Positions 32,909 to 43,894 are shown, counted from the first letter of the stretch. The stretch is 64,000 nt of DNA from Meghimatium bilineatum (GCA_034231615.1 CM067299.1:19496498-19560497); one strand, 5' to 3'. Translations and numbers: made by a program. Notes: a model not told the origin generated them from the sequence alone.

Positions 32909-33108
32909 TTGTCCGGCTCTGTGGCAGCGTGGTACAGAGCACGCCCGTGACGGCGGGTTCCAATCATCCCGCCACCGACAATTGTGCATCCTACCTCCCA
33001 AAGCAATGGCCAATTAGTGAACGTATTTATATTGCCTGGAAAATCACAAAAGCCACAAAAAAAGCTAGATTGATGGCTGAGTTCTGAATATGATATGCTA
33101 CCAATTGT
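32909..33108 (+). mobile_element. tRNA-derived SINE with RTE/BovB-like tail, copy 2
   Basis: The head is TGGCAGCGTGGTACAGAGC with GGGTTCCAATCATCC as the B box. The body AAGCAATGGCCAATTAGTG ... TTGCCTGGAAAATCACAA and end GATGGCTGAGTTCTGAATAT match 8941-9132. TTGCCTGGAAAATC here is even closer to the Bov-tA tail than in copy 1. Confidence 0.75.
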
Positions 33109-33139
33109 TTTATTGACTGATTAGTAACATTGGACATTA

Positions 33140-33245
33140 CGCTACCACTACTATATTGGTGCAAGGTCAAAAGGTTCAATAACCGGTCACTTAAGTCAAA
33201 GGTTCGATTCCGATTAAGAGTAGATATTTTTATTTGGGGGTGGGG
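33140..33245 (+). mobile_element. Possible tRNA-like SINE head
   Basis: A consensus B box GGTTCGATTCC sits at 33203-33213 after GGTCACTTAAGTCAAA. The upstream A box is weak and only one copy is seen. Confidence 0.3.
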
Positions 33246-33269
33246 GTCTATAGAATCTCTGCTACATAT

Positions 33270-33545
33270 GTATGCTGCTTTAAGTACAGAACCCCAAACC
33301 CCAGCAAATACCCACTTGCAGAGACTGCCCTCATCCCAATGAAACAGTGGAACACCTCCTTATAGACTGCCCTTACCTTTCAACTGCCAGGAAAAAACTT
33401 CTACAGACATCCTTAACAGTCACTAGCTCACTGTATGAATCACTAAGTCAACTTCAGATAACATGCACTTTTTTAAGAATGGCATTGCGCTGACAAGAGT
33501 AGAATTACTCATCAGCATTCCGATATCAACAACAAGTAAATAAAA
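33270..33545 (+). mobile_element. LINE C-terminus with CCHC zinc knuckle
   Basis: It reads TCRDCPHPNETVEHLLIDCP, then STARKKLLQTSLTVTSSLYE and LRMAL. C-x2-C...ETVEHLL..CP is the terminal knuckle of I/Jockey-type LINE proteins. The same C-terminal segment, amplified, forms the array at 44985-45235. Confidence 0.75.
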
Positions 33546-33559
33546 AAAGCAAAGACACA

Positions 33560-33645
33560 TATATATGTGTGTGTGTGTGTGTCTGTGTGTGTGACTGTGT
33601 GTGCAGGTGCTTGCGCGCGTGCGGCGTGCGTGTGTGTGTGCGTGG
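33560..33645. repeat. (GT)n microsatellite
   Basis: Interrupted GT repeats, possibly grown from the LINE tail just upstream. Confidence 0.85.
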
Positions 33646-33702
33646 ATAAAGTTGATATTGGTGTTTGGCTCATATTGCTTATAGAAAGCCACGTGTAGAC
33701 AC

Positions 33703-33945
33703 CGGTAAACATAATGTAAACATTCATTGTATTAGATGTAAACATATACACTAAAACAGTGACGGTAAACATAATGTAAACATTCATTGTATTAGATGTA
33801 AACATATACACTAAAACAGTGACGGTAAACATGATGTAAACATTCATTGTATTAGATGTAAACATATACACTAAAACAGTGACGGTAAACATGATGTAAA
33901 CATTCATTGTATTAGATGTAAACATATACACTAAAACAGTGATTC
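33703..33945. repeat. Minisatellite, 60-bp unit, 4 copies, ending in a hAT-like end
   Basis: The unit is CGGTAAACATAATGTAAACA through ACTAAAACAGTGA; copies differ at one site. After the last unit, CAGTGA continues as CAGTGATTCTCAATCTATTT, resembling the hAT terminus CAGTGGTTCTCAACCT. Confidence 0.9.
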
Positions 33946-34374
33946 TCAATCTATTTTTCTTCATTAGTACAACCTTTTTCTTCAATGGCATTCTCGGAGC
34001 GTAGAATAGGTTTGTCTTTATTCACAGTTTATTACTATCTTTCCATTAAATGTATATTAAACACACAATCATTCAGGTTAGTATGTTTGCCACTCTGGAT
34101 TCATCAACACAAAAAATCCTGCCATGTCTCTATGTTTCAGTTAATTGTTTAAGTGTGAAGAATCTTAATCATTTAATATTATCTCAATCTCTTCTACTTC
34201 TTCTTCCCTCAACTATCTCCTACAAGATAGTTTATGTGGAAAAGAAATCATACCAATGACATGACCATACCACTCCAGTTCGCGATGTTTCACAACTGCC
34301 GAGAGATGTTCTTGTTATACTTGTATATCTATAACTAGTTTGTGTCTCTATTCAATATTTAGTTTTACTAGCAC

Positions 34375-34655
34375 TGAGTGGCCTTTTTATTCTTCGTTCT
34401 TTCTTAAACTTCTGCAGATTAACATAATATAATCCAGATAACTGATTGGATTGTGTCATGGCTTACAGCTTATTTGAGATAACTGCGTCTTTAGCCTGAC
34501 ACTTCCGACCTCAGTATGGTCTGTTTGTAACATTGACGCTCTGTGGGAGGAGACAGACAACTTCCCCCTCCCCCCAAACCTATTAGCCACCTCTTACGAC
34601 ACACCTGTCAGGAAAGAGTACCTCTATTCTTTTGCTATTCTTTCTGGCCACACAA
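34375..34655 (-). mobile_element. SINE family A copy (minus)
   Basis: TTATTCTTCGTTCTTTCTTA then AACTTCTGCAGATTAACAT, ACTTCCGACCTCAGTATGG, GCCACCTCTTACGACACACC and TTTGCTATTCTTTCTGGCC follow the family order on the minus strand. A CCCCCTCCCCCC insertion lies in the middle. Confidence 0.75.
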
Positions 34656-34703
34656 AACACGAGTAAATCCTTACTTCTGTTGTGATTTAGAAGCTCAAAT
34701 ATA

Positions 34704-35416
34704 CGAGGCGTGTTCAAATGAAAACGGGACTTGTTACACCACGCGTGATAGAGCGCACTGATATTGATGACATTTTGCACTAGTAATGAGTATCCAATAA
34801 TTTACATACGGTCACGTGTTCATCTTCCCAGCATGCATATGTGCTGCAGAAGACTGTTAACAATATGGCGGGTGTGATTCCGAACCCGTCCAAAGTGAAT
34901 CAGCGTGCTGTGATCCAGTTTCTTTCATTTGAAGGATGTCAAGCAGTAGACATTCATCGGAGAATGAAGGCAGCATATGGTGACAAATGTTTGTCGAGGA
35001 CCAGAGTGATGGAGTGGGTGCGTATGTTTAAAGACGGACGTGAGTTAACGGCAGATCTTGCACGGCCAGGTCAGGCGCATATTGTTGCAACAGAAGAAGC
35101 CATAGCCGTGCTTGATAAAGCAGTACTGACTGACCGTCGTCGGAGCATTCGTTCGCTTGCAGAAGAATTCCATATGTCAATTGGGACAGCCCACATGGTT
35201 CAGAGAACAGCCACGCAACTTTTTCTCGGACGGCATTCGACGTCTACCTAAACAGTGGGATGCTTGCCTAAATGCATACGGAGATTTTTTCTGATGAACC
35301 CAGAAGCATTCTTATTCACAAGTGGTTGCTTTGTTCAATTCCGTTGAAAATATTAAATTGCGTATGATACTTTTTAAATAAATCCACAAGTCCCGTTTTC
35401 ATTTGAACACGCCTCG
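34704..35416 (+). mobile_element. Mariner-superfamily element with the catalytic region deleted
   Basis: Terminal inverted repeats of 31 bp at 34704-34734 and 35386-35416 match perfectly, flanked by TA. The frame 34841-35251 encodes the N-terminal DNA-binding half of a mariner transposase: AVIQFLSFEGCQAVDIHRRM then RVMEWVRMFKDGRELTADL and RSIRSLAEEFHMSIGTAHM (two HTH motifs). It then jumps, out of frame, to FFSDGIRRLPKQWDACLNAY, the extreme C-terminus. The whole DDE/D core is missing, so it cannot transpose itself. It could be mobilised in trans, or it could encode a DNA-binding inhibitor. Perfect ends indicate recent activity. Confidence 0.9.
34841..35251 (+). pseudogene. Truncated mariner transposase ORF (DNA-binding domain only)
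   Basis: The 136-codon frame begins MLQKTVNNMAGVIPNPSK and holds the paired HTH region (residues ~20-120). It ends out of frame at ...LFLGRHSTST because of the internal deletion. A full mariner transposase is about 340-350 residues. Initiation could be at the second Met (MAGVIPN). No catalytic aspartates remain. Confidence 0.85.
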
Positions 35417-35639
35417 TATGTGCAGATGTGTTATACTGCTTGGCCACCAAGTAGTTTATCATACTTGTCAAAGTAATGATGTATCTATAGTTGTATGGAC
35501 CCATACGGAAGATCTGAAAATCTCACTAGTGACATTTCTTTAAACAACAATAAACTCTCGGTAGATGACATGTCGATATATTGTGGTTTTTCTCTTGTGA
35601 AATCCCACATCATTTCTTCAGTATATTTACATTTCAGTT

Positions 35640-36005
35640 TTGCAGTGCAACATTCAGAGAACCCCAAATTTGCACATCACCCAGAGGAAACGGACAACTC
35701 CGACACTGACCATGGTCTGAGCTGCCAATTACTTCTGGTGTCCCAATTACAAGCAGGTGGGACATGGTGTATGATGACAAGCAACTGTGTGTTGAAAGTG
35801 ACAATTCTAAGACAGGCACACACATTAACCTTGCATAATTATACGATTTCCTGGATGGCGGAGAAAGGATAACTGGCTGCCCCATCCATCCCAGTGACCA
35901 TGACCTAGAAATTGGTTGCTATAGACACTTCTGACAGAAACGGATGCTTAACATGGAATTTCAAACTAAGGACTTCAACTTTGCTCCCCTAGTTCTACCA
36001 CTTTG
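35640..36005 (+). other. Protein-like stretch of unknown origin
   Basis: One frame reads SRWDMVYDDKQLCVESDNSK, THINLA, stop, LYDFLDGGERITGCPIHP and DHDLEIGCYRHF, stop, QKRMLNMEFQTKDFNFAPL. The composition looks like real protein with only two stops in ~95 codons, but no family is recognised. An overlapping frame (35495-35872) is longer but less protein-like. A decayed transposon or retrocopy is possible. Confidence 0.3.
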
Positions 36006-36276
36006 AGTAGGAAACTTCTCAATGCATGAGAATTGGAGTATTCCGGGAATGAAATAAAGCTTTGAAAAAAACCTTCCCATAGCATACATGGAGCAAGAAC
36101 TAATCGCTCGTAATTACTTGGAATCGATACGACAAAAACAACAATAGTTATATCGAAAGAATATCCAGTGCACGGAGAGAAGAATGGAAGTATAAGTTAG
36201 GTGTTTAATTACCAAAACGGACTATTTCTCTTTTTTTCTGTGGCCTGGAAAAACGAGAACTTTCAGATATTTGTTT

Positions 36277-36439
36277 CTTCTTCTTCTTCAGCGTTCATTC
36301 TCAAACTCCCGCTGGATCTCCTTTGTAACAGGACAATGATCCTACTAGATTTCCAGCAGGATGTAGTCCTGAGAATGGAAATGCGTTGTGCCGCCGTCTT
36401 ATTTGCGCCAATGGCCCGACACATCCGTCTTCTGCTGGT
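36277..36439 (-). mobile_element. SINE family B, 163 bp (minus)
   Basis: On the minus strand it runs AGAAGACGGATGTGTCGGGC, CATTGGCGCAAATAAGACGG, CAGGACTACATCCTGCTGG to GAGAATGAACGCTGAAGAAG. It is bounded by an exact 11-bp duplication GATATTTGTTT at 36266-36276 and 36440-36450. It shares its 3' half with family A but lacks the GTAAGAGGCGACTAA core. Confidence 0.88.
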
Positions 36440-36450
36440 GATATTTGTTT

Positions 36451-36975
36451 AAATAGTTGATTTTCAGAAATCATCATGTGCCCGGGGAAATATTGCATAT
36501 CGTCCGCACGGTGTGTTATAAAACTGTCTCTATAATTGGGAACAGAGAAAACTGTAGTAAAAAGTGGAACACACTGTACTGATGTCTATTCATCACTAGT
36601 TTGCTATTTATGACGACCGTTATTGCCCGTTGGACATTTGACATATAAAAATAATTATGTCCAGTCTCTCTAAAGCTTTGGGCTTGATTACATACATCAT
36701 TCTCTGTATAAGTTGTGCGCGCTGGTCACACACATTCGTCACTCATCTGGTTTGACCGGACTTTTCATTGGCTGGAGACACAAAGTTTACCCACAACGAC
36801 CAATAAAAATCACGGATCAGTCAAGATATGTTACGCTATTTAATAAGCGAGCAGGAATATCGGGAGATGGATGTGGATTATATCTGTCTAACAGTAACCG
36901 GTGTATGTATTATGTTTAGCTCAATATATTTAGTAACCATATGGCTCCTTGAAAAAACCACGTATGTAGGCCTAC
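36451..36975. other. Unassigned DNA
   Basis: Nothing was recognised. A 68-codon frame at 36713-36919 has no supporting signal. Confidence 0.35.
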
Positions 36976-37870
36976 AATTTTGATACCATGGTTAGTATAG
37001 AGCCTTCCTTACCTAGAAACAATTTTGATACCATGGTTAGTATAGAGCCTTCCTTACCTAGAAACAATTTTGATACCATGGTTAGTATAGAGCCTTCCTT
37101 ACCTAGAAACAATTTTGATATCATGGTTAGTATAGAGCCTTCCTTACCTAGAAACAATTTTGATACCATGGTTAGTATAGAGCCTTCCTTACCTAGAAAC
37201 AATTTTGATACCATGGTTAGTATAGCGCCTTCCTTTAGAAACAATTTTGATACCATGGTTAGTATAGAGCCTTCCTTACCTAGAAACAATTTTGATACCA
37301 TGGTTAGTATAGAGCCTTCCTTACCTAGAAACAATTTTGATACCATGGTTAGTATAGAGCCTTCCTTACCAATAAACAATTTTGATACCATGGTTAGTAT
37401 AGAGCCTTCCTTTAGAAACAATTTTGATACCATGGTTAGTATAGAGCCTTCCTTACCTAGAAACAATTTTGATACTATGGTTAGTATAGAGCCTTCCTTA
37501 CCTAGAAACAATTTTGATACCATGGTTAGTATAGAGCCTTCCTTACCTAGAAACAATTTTGATACCATGGTTAGTATAGAGCCTTCCTTACCAAGAAACA
37601 ATTTTGATACCATGGTTAGTATAGAGCCTTCCTTTAGAAACAATTTTGATACCATGGTTAGTATAGAGCCTTCCTTACCTAGAAACAATTTTGATACCAT
37701 GGTTAGTATAGAGCCTTTCTTACTTAGAAACAATTTTGATACCATGGTTAGTATAGAGCCTTCTTTACCTAGAAACAATTTTGATACCATGGTTAGTATA
37801 GAGCCTTCCTTACCTAGAAACAATTTTGATACCATGGTTAGTATAGAGCCTTGCTTACATAGAAACAATT
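36976..37870. repeat. Minisatellite, 45/42-bp unit, ~20 copies, open on both strands
   Basis: The unit is AATTTTGATACCATGGTTAG, TATAGAGCCTTCCTTACC and TAGAAAC. Four units lack three bases. All length differences are multiples of three, and no substitution creates a stop in the forward (MVSIEPSLPRNNFDT) or reverse (MVSKLFLGKEGSILT) reading. This gives open frames of 318 and 298 codons. No splice site or conserved domain supports a gene. Confidence 0.95.
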
Positions 37871-38055
37871 GTGTTCATTCACAGAGCTCGCAACGGATGA
37901 TACCATATGACTGCGCATTGAGCCTAATTTGTGAACAAGTATAACTGTATGTGAATATTAAATATCACGATACCTTGAGAGTATATGATTAATTGAGAGT
38001 ATACAGCAAATGACACAGTCTTCTGATTATAACAACTTTGTCGAATTATTCATAG

Positions 38056-38312
38056 AGAACTGGTCACTTCAGACTAAACTACCACATGTACGATAAGCTG
38101 AGCATTGGTCAGTTGATATGTATCCATATAAAGAAGGTCAGCAGACAGTAGAAAACGTGCTCTACGACTGTCATCTTTCTGAAAGGGACAGGTTGAGGTG
38201 CAGCTCTTTCCGGTCAACCTGAGTAATATACTGTACGACCATGTGACAAACTTGAGACAGACCGCCACCTTTATAAAAGAGGCCAATGTGCTCGTATGAA
38301 CAATAACATCAT
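38056..38312 (+). mobile_element. Decayed LINE C-terminus
   Basis: Frames read TGHFRLNYHMYDKLSIGQ, KEGQQTVENVLYDCHLSERD and, further on, TFIKEANVLV-like sequence. These recall the TGH.RL..H..KL.IG.S..C.C...QT.EH.L.DC tail of RNase H-type LINEs. The first cysteines of the knuckle are lost. Confidence 0.45.
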
Positions 38313-38337
38313 GATTTGTCAAATCACTAAAACTGAA

Positions 38338-38652
38338 TTAAAGGATATTTTTTAGCAGGACTTCAGCTAGACGACCAACCCACACTAAATCGTAGTCAAT
38401 TTGTAGTTTTACTCCAGCATCACTTAAAACTTCCACATTAGTTTGCCTGGCTGTCCATGGAATTTTCATTATTCTTCTTAAAAACCACAACTCATTTGCC
38501 TCCGGCTTATCTTGTGCATATTTGTTTGCTGTCCATGATTTGCTTCCGTAAAGAAAGATTTGCTCAATATAACATCCTAGTATAGCATAACCAACGCCAC
38601 TTAAATCGCAGTCAAATTCCTTCTCTGTGCTAAACCTAAAAACCCAGGCCAC
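38338..38652 (-). mobile_element. RTE-like LINE C-terminal fragment (minus)
   Basis: The minus strand reads GCYIEQIFLYGSKSWTANKY, ANELWFLRRIMKIPWTARQT and NVEVL, the hallmark RTE C-terminal series. It runs without a seam into the tandem array to its right (FRFSTEKEFDCDLSG). Confidence 0.7.
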
Positions 38653-38654
38653 AA

Positions 38655-38931
38655 TATCGCAAATTCCTTTTCTTGACTGAGCCTAAATAAAAAACGCACG
38701 CTAAATCGCAGTCGAATATCTTCTCTGGACTAAACCTAAATAAGGAATTTCCACCAAATCACAGTCAAATTTCTGCTCTGGACTAAACCTAAATTAGGAA
38801 TTCCCACCAAATCACAGTCAAATTCCTGCTCTGGACTAAACCTAAATTAGGAATTCCCACCAAATCACAGTCAAATTCCTGCTCTGGACTTAACCTAAAT
38901 AAGGAATTCCCACCAAATCACAGTCAAATTC
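38655..38931. repeat. Minisatellite, ~53-bp unit, ~5 copies, split by a retroposon
   Basis: The unit is AATTCCCACCAAATCACAGT, CAAATTCCTGCTCTGGACTA and AACCTAAATTAGG. The array is cut at 38931 by retroposon copy 2 and continues at 40157-40192. Its left edge grades into the LINE fragment, where the unit reads F(S/T)..EFDCDL on the minus strand. Confidence 0.88.
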
Positions 38932-40156
38932 GGGGTGCAAAGGGAACGCATTGCTCTAGGCGGACCCAGGGTTAGCAGATAACCAATATCCCAAATGTAC
39001 CTCCACGCGGTGCACCCTGGAAACAGAAATACAGCAGCTCGAGCTGATTCTGGCCAAATCATTTGGGGATCGTGTCCGAGAATGTGGAGGCAGCAGATGG
39101 AAAGAGATTTGACTGCACAAGAGACAGACAATATCTCCGACACCACCAGCATCACCACATATAGCGACACTGTCGACATACAGTGAAGCTAGTCAGTCCA
39201 GTCCGAACATTGGAGGGGCGGCAATGTAAAATGCACGTAAAGGTAGATGCATGGCGAGAGACAAATAGATTTCATACCGAGTATAATGAAACAATGAAAG
39301 GGCAGAACAGCGCTAGAGGGCAGCGCGAACTGCAAATAGAAAGTGAAAAGTCCCCAGGAAAGGGGAACTACAAGCTCCGTCAGCTCGAGACGAGCTTCTA
39401 GTTACCTGTGTTCCTTACAGGCAGAGACCCAGACCCATTCATTGGCGTTTCGTAACGCAAGAAGACCTAATCCACCTCTAATGTCGAGCCTTCCTAAACC
39501 GGAAATATGCTCGCGAAGAGAAAGGGTTCTGTACCCGATGGGCTTAGGCAAGAAAGGGACAACGATGGTAGTCCTGGCCCAACTCTACTGTCAGGTTTTC
39601 CTACACCGGAAATACACTTGAAGAGTGAAAGGGTTCGGTACCTGATGGGCTCAGGCGCTATTGGGACAAGGACGCTCAGCTCGAGAACGCCTTGCTCTCA
39701 AACGCGTGGTGTGAGACTCAAACTTGGACAAGGGGTACACGATGTCGGTGAATGACACTTCGGCTAAGAGGGCGAAAGAGCCAGGGTCCAACTCCTCTGT
39801 TGAGTTCTTCCCCTAAGGAACAAGGCTCACGGATGAGAAACGGTTCAGTACCCAATGGACACAGGCACAGCACGCCCAATTACATGAGGCAAGTTCATAG
39901 ACAGTGGAACACCTCGTGCGAGTCAGACGAGAGCAAAAATCGTCTGGGCGAAGAGTCGCCACTACGCGTGCCTGGAGACAGATATAGAGGCTGTCACAGG
40001 CTAAGGGTAGCCCACCCGAATTGTCAAGGCATGCCGAAATCGGATGTGCTAGGCCTACAAGGAGCATAAAGATGGCACAACGTAATCACGCTCCCGGTGG
40101 AAACCGCACGGATATCCGTGATGGTTACAATGGAGCGAACGCAAAACAATAAACAA
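38932..40156 (+). mobile_element. GC-rich retroposon, copy 2 (1225 bp)
   Basis: It has the same first bases (GGGGTGCAAAGGGAACGC) and the same end (GCGAACGCAAAACAATAAAC) as copy 1, at roughly 90% identity by eye. An exact 12-bp duplication ACAGTCAAATTC lies at 38920-38931 and 40157-40168. It has two close copies of the ~107-bp internal unit where copy 1 has three, which accounts for the 111-bp length difference. The longest frames are 82 and 105 codons (39507-39755 and 39752-40069), are not conserved in copy 1 and show no domain. Confidence 0.88.
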
Positions 40157-40192
40157 ACAGTCAAATTCCTGCTCTGGACTAATCCTAAATAA

Positions 40193-41190
40193 TCAGTAAA
40201 TAAGGAAGAAACTTTTCACGACAACAAATAAATCACAATAGAGTCACTTTCATGACTGCAAGACCCAGCCACAACCAGATCATCAGATTACAGCAAATAG
40301 TTATTTAAAAAACACAGCCCATACCTCTATCTCACTAAAAAATAAAAGACCCAGTCTTTCTGATATAACCAAGAAGGAGTTCGAACCTAGGTTGAAAGAC
40401 CTGTGTCCCCGTAAAAGACGCTGTTATTATGGATTAAAAAAAATAACAAACAATCGTATGAGCAGACAACGATGAAGAAAGCTGCTAGAATATTAATCTG
40501 GATAAACGCATACTTATTTACATTGCAAACACATTTGTTCCAATGTTGTTCAAACTTTTATAATAGTTTAGATGATGATAATCTGGAATAGAAGAAATCA
40601 ATACCAAATAGAAATATCAAATAGAAATACCAAATAGAAATATCAAATAGAAATGAGAATGTAAGTTGTATTAATTATACAGCTAAATAAAACATTTGGT
40701 TGAGTCGTGAACAACTTTCATCAGTTTTATCAACTAGATTTATCTGACTAAAACATGTTTAATTGATTTCAATTTCTAATGCAAGTATCTAAGAAATTTC
40801 TAGGAAACTTCCAGGAAACAGGAAACTTCCTAGCAGACAAACTTTGCAATGTACCAGACAACACTAACTATTCTAATTGTCAGTGGTGTGCAACGCTTAG
40901 AGAAGAATCTTACCATTCAGAGTGAAGCAAGAAGAAGAAGACGAATCCCAAGACTACTGCTAGAAGAATGCCTGACTATGTATTCATACTATCTACTAGT
41001 AGTTTTCTGATACATGACGATGTGACTGTGGCTCACTAGTGAGACCTTCATACCTTCCACATGAGGACAAATAGACTTTAATTTATTAACCTTAAATGTA
41101 CATTGTAGCATTTTTTTGCTAAAATAGAGGCCTCAGGTTCAAAACTTGTATATTAGTTTCGTGTTGTCATTATAAGACTAGGATATCTTG
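40193..41190. other. Unassigned DNA
   Basis: Short repeats of AATACCAAATAGAAATATC lie near 40600-40650. A B-box-like GAGTTCGAACCTAGG lies near 40378 without a clear A box. No gene was recognised. Confidence 0.35.
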
Positions 41191-41194
41191 TCTT

Positions 41195-41345
41195 TCTCGG
41201 GGCAGTGAAGTCTCTGAGGTCTCAAGTTCAAGCATTCAGTCGAGAAAAGCTTTTATCCCTTGGAGATACAACAAATATCCTTCCTGCGCACTTCTTGATC
41301 TTGGCGACTGGTATGGCAAAGCGGCCTTAATTTGCATCAACTATT
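41195..41345 (+). mobile_element. tRNA-like SINE family C, copy 2
   Basis: CTCAAGTTCAAGCATTCAG sits at the B-box position. Then TATCCTTCCTGCGCAC and GGTATGGCAAAGCGGCCTTA align with 21355-21492. Confidence 0.5.
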
Positions 41346-41634
41346 TTTTAAAAAAAACAACCATGTACTAAACGCAGCAATGAAAGCTAATATAAAACTA
41401 TTTTATTTCTTGTCTAAACAGTTAACTGTTTCTTTCATTTCTTGGTGTGGAGGTACAAGCTAGCGCAGCAACAAGTGAACACCCTTGTACGAGTATGTAA
41501 TTCAAGTCCAGGTACAGTGGAATTCTAGACCAATGAGCTGGAAACGGGAGCAGCACATTTTATGAGTTAGAGTGATATTTAAAATGTCTCCTGAACTATT
41601 TTATGGATGGCGAATAATTGATAGTTTCTTCCTA

Positions 41635-41835
41635 TTAATAGTACGTTCTCAAACTCCTGCTCCTTGACGGGATGTAGTCTGGGAAAATGGAATCCGTTGT
41701 GTGATGGTTTACTCTTTCACTCCTATATCTGCGCCCGTCTGCCTGATATATCCGTCCTCAGCATTGGTTTTTTGGGACAACTGTAGAATCGGACAAACTA
41801 TTTCACCCCAAACCTTCATAGTCGCTTCTTGTTAT
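41635..41835 (-). mobile_element. SINE family A copy (minus)
   Basis: GTTCTCAAACTCCTGCTCC, GGGATGTAGTCTGGGAAAAT, GCCTGATATATCCGTCCTCA and CCTTCATAGTCGCTTCTTG match the family order on the minus strand; the 5' segment is lost. Confidence 0.65.
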
Positions 41836-42295
41836 CAATAAATAGAAAATGTAATTTAATGCATATTATATAAATGAGAACAATGAATACAGAATTTTCG
41901 TTTTAATCCTTTTTTTATTTTCTTGAAATATTTTTGTATCTCTTGGAGGAATTATTCTGATAGAGACGAGAAAATTGACTGAGCAGAGGAAATGCAAATT
42001 TCAGTTGACATGTAGGATTTGCTCAATCCAATGAGCATGGTCAATCACACAATACGCAAACCACTTCAAGAGAAATTATGCCGACTGAGAGAATGTGGAC
42101 TGGGTGAGATGCCTGAAATTCGAATATTGGTATCTTATTTTGTTAATTTTTTCGTTTGAGTTGTTTCCTATTTTTCCTACAATTTTTAAATTACTGTTTA
42201 TAACTCTTCTCGTTTCAAAATTTTATAACTTTTGTTATCATATAGCATAACGATGCAATTATTGGCAGTGTCGTCTTTTACAAGGTGTGGGCTAT

Positions 42296-42345
42296 GTAGT
42301 GTATTTTATAAAGGTTTTTGTGGCAGAAACGTCGAATTGTTTGTG
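42296..42345 (+). mobile_element. Penelope-like/hammerhead-like vestige
   Basis: TATAAAGGTTTTTGTGGC then AGAAACGTCGAATTG has the GAAACGTC block after a potential short stem. It is similar in layout to 5841-5886. Confidence 0.35.
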
Positions 42346-43890
42346 TTTTTCTGTGTAATAGCACTGATTTTAGACACTCCACTAAATGTTTCCAATGTTC
42401 GCCTATGAGAGAAAAAAGAATATTTGTAATAATTATGATACCGACAGTGCACCAAAGAACGTCAAATAAATTCATACTGTCATACATATATTGCGGCACT
42501 GCAATCATGCTCCATAAAAGTAGTCACGATGCCATGCATCTCTTCAATAATGTTCGAAAGTTCATCTCGAAATCTGATTTTTTCCTAACATTCAACAATG
42601 AAATTATTCAGTTATCCATGTTGTTACTTCTGCGAACATGGCATGTGCAGGCATTGTAAAGAAAATCTTAATGAAGCAACAAAGATAACGGATGGTAGAT
42701 ATTTTATCACAGGATTTTCACTCTTTGATTTATAATACAAACCAAGAGCTTTACAAATGTGTAAGCAGGAAGCAAGCAACATTTTGACATGGGTTTCAGA
42801 GTGGAAACATATGATAAGGCGGACAAGGCGACCAAAGATTCTGAAGAGAAGAACACACAAAAGCGGATGTGAAGGTAATGGGCCACAGTTGGGATGAGCT
42901 CAGAGGGTGGTTCATAACCAAGCAAAGGGTGGAGGCCCTGGGGGGACCCTAACCAAGCACAGGAAAGGAGAGTGGATGTTGTTGTATTTTAGGCGCCGCA
43001 AAGAGAAAAGATAAAGTTGAAGAATAAAGGAAGATTGACTTCACTATACTTGGCGTACCCCATATATACTCCGTCCATGTCAATGAAGTAGCACACCGTA
43101 ACATCGTAGCTTCAAACGATTATTTCCAGATATATTCGAGGAAAATAATTTGCTTGTAAAGAAGACTTCGCGAGCAAGATTCGAGTCTCGAAATACATAT
43201 TCTACTGTCTGCTGGTATTCTTTACCAGGTGAAACACAATGAAGTGCTTCCACTAAATGATTCAAATACAGATGTCAACAATGTAAACTAATCTAACCTT
43301 GATCAAGTGATTTCATTAAACTATTCAAATCTTGATATTCACAAGCTGAACTAACCCACCTTCAATCAAGTGGTTAAAAATGATTCTTAAATACCCCCTA
43401 GTGTTCGAAAATGGCAACCCATCAATAAATCGTTACGTCGTTTGACGTTGTCCTCGTTCGAAAGCGACTGCATGGTTCCAATTACATGATCGCTGCTGTG
43501 TGAAGGAACATCACATAGAGAGAATATGCGCCATTGTTAGCGCAGATTTAGGCAATTGTGTCACGGCCGGAACTCAAAGGGAGGTAACTATCTCTGCACT
43601 TGACATTCTGCGAATGTTGTGTGTCCTGAAGTTAGCTCCCGTTGATATAGATGTTCCCGGAAACATTTCATATGAAAAAAAGTGTTCGTAAAACACAGAA
43701 TCGATCTCGTATTTCATGGATATTCTGTGGTATAGATTTCAACGCATTATTTCTTATATCCATGTAAGTCATTTGCTAACCGCATGACGTGAAGGGCATA
43801 GGGAAATGAAGATCAATTCCTTTAACAACATATTAAAGTTGATTATTATGAATTCCAAATCATATTCGCCAATAGTATGACAACAGATGG
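42346..43890. other. Unassigned DNA
   Basis: A locally CpG-richer segment (about 43420-43700) contains AAAGGGAGGTAACTATCTC, a motif reminiscent of molluscan repeat ends. A 113-codon frame (42318-42659) and a 63-codon frame (43500-43691) lack splice or family support. Confidence 0.35.
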
Positions 43891-43894
43891 GACA

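Noticed and set aside
33203-33213. tRNA gene from a perfect B box GGTTCGATTCC
   Set aside because: No cloverleaf with acceptor and anticodon stems can be seen; at most a SINE head.
42318-42659. 113-codon open frame as a gene
   Set aside because: Overlaps a Penelope-like vestige, no splice or family support, and a similarly long frame exists on the other strand.
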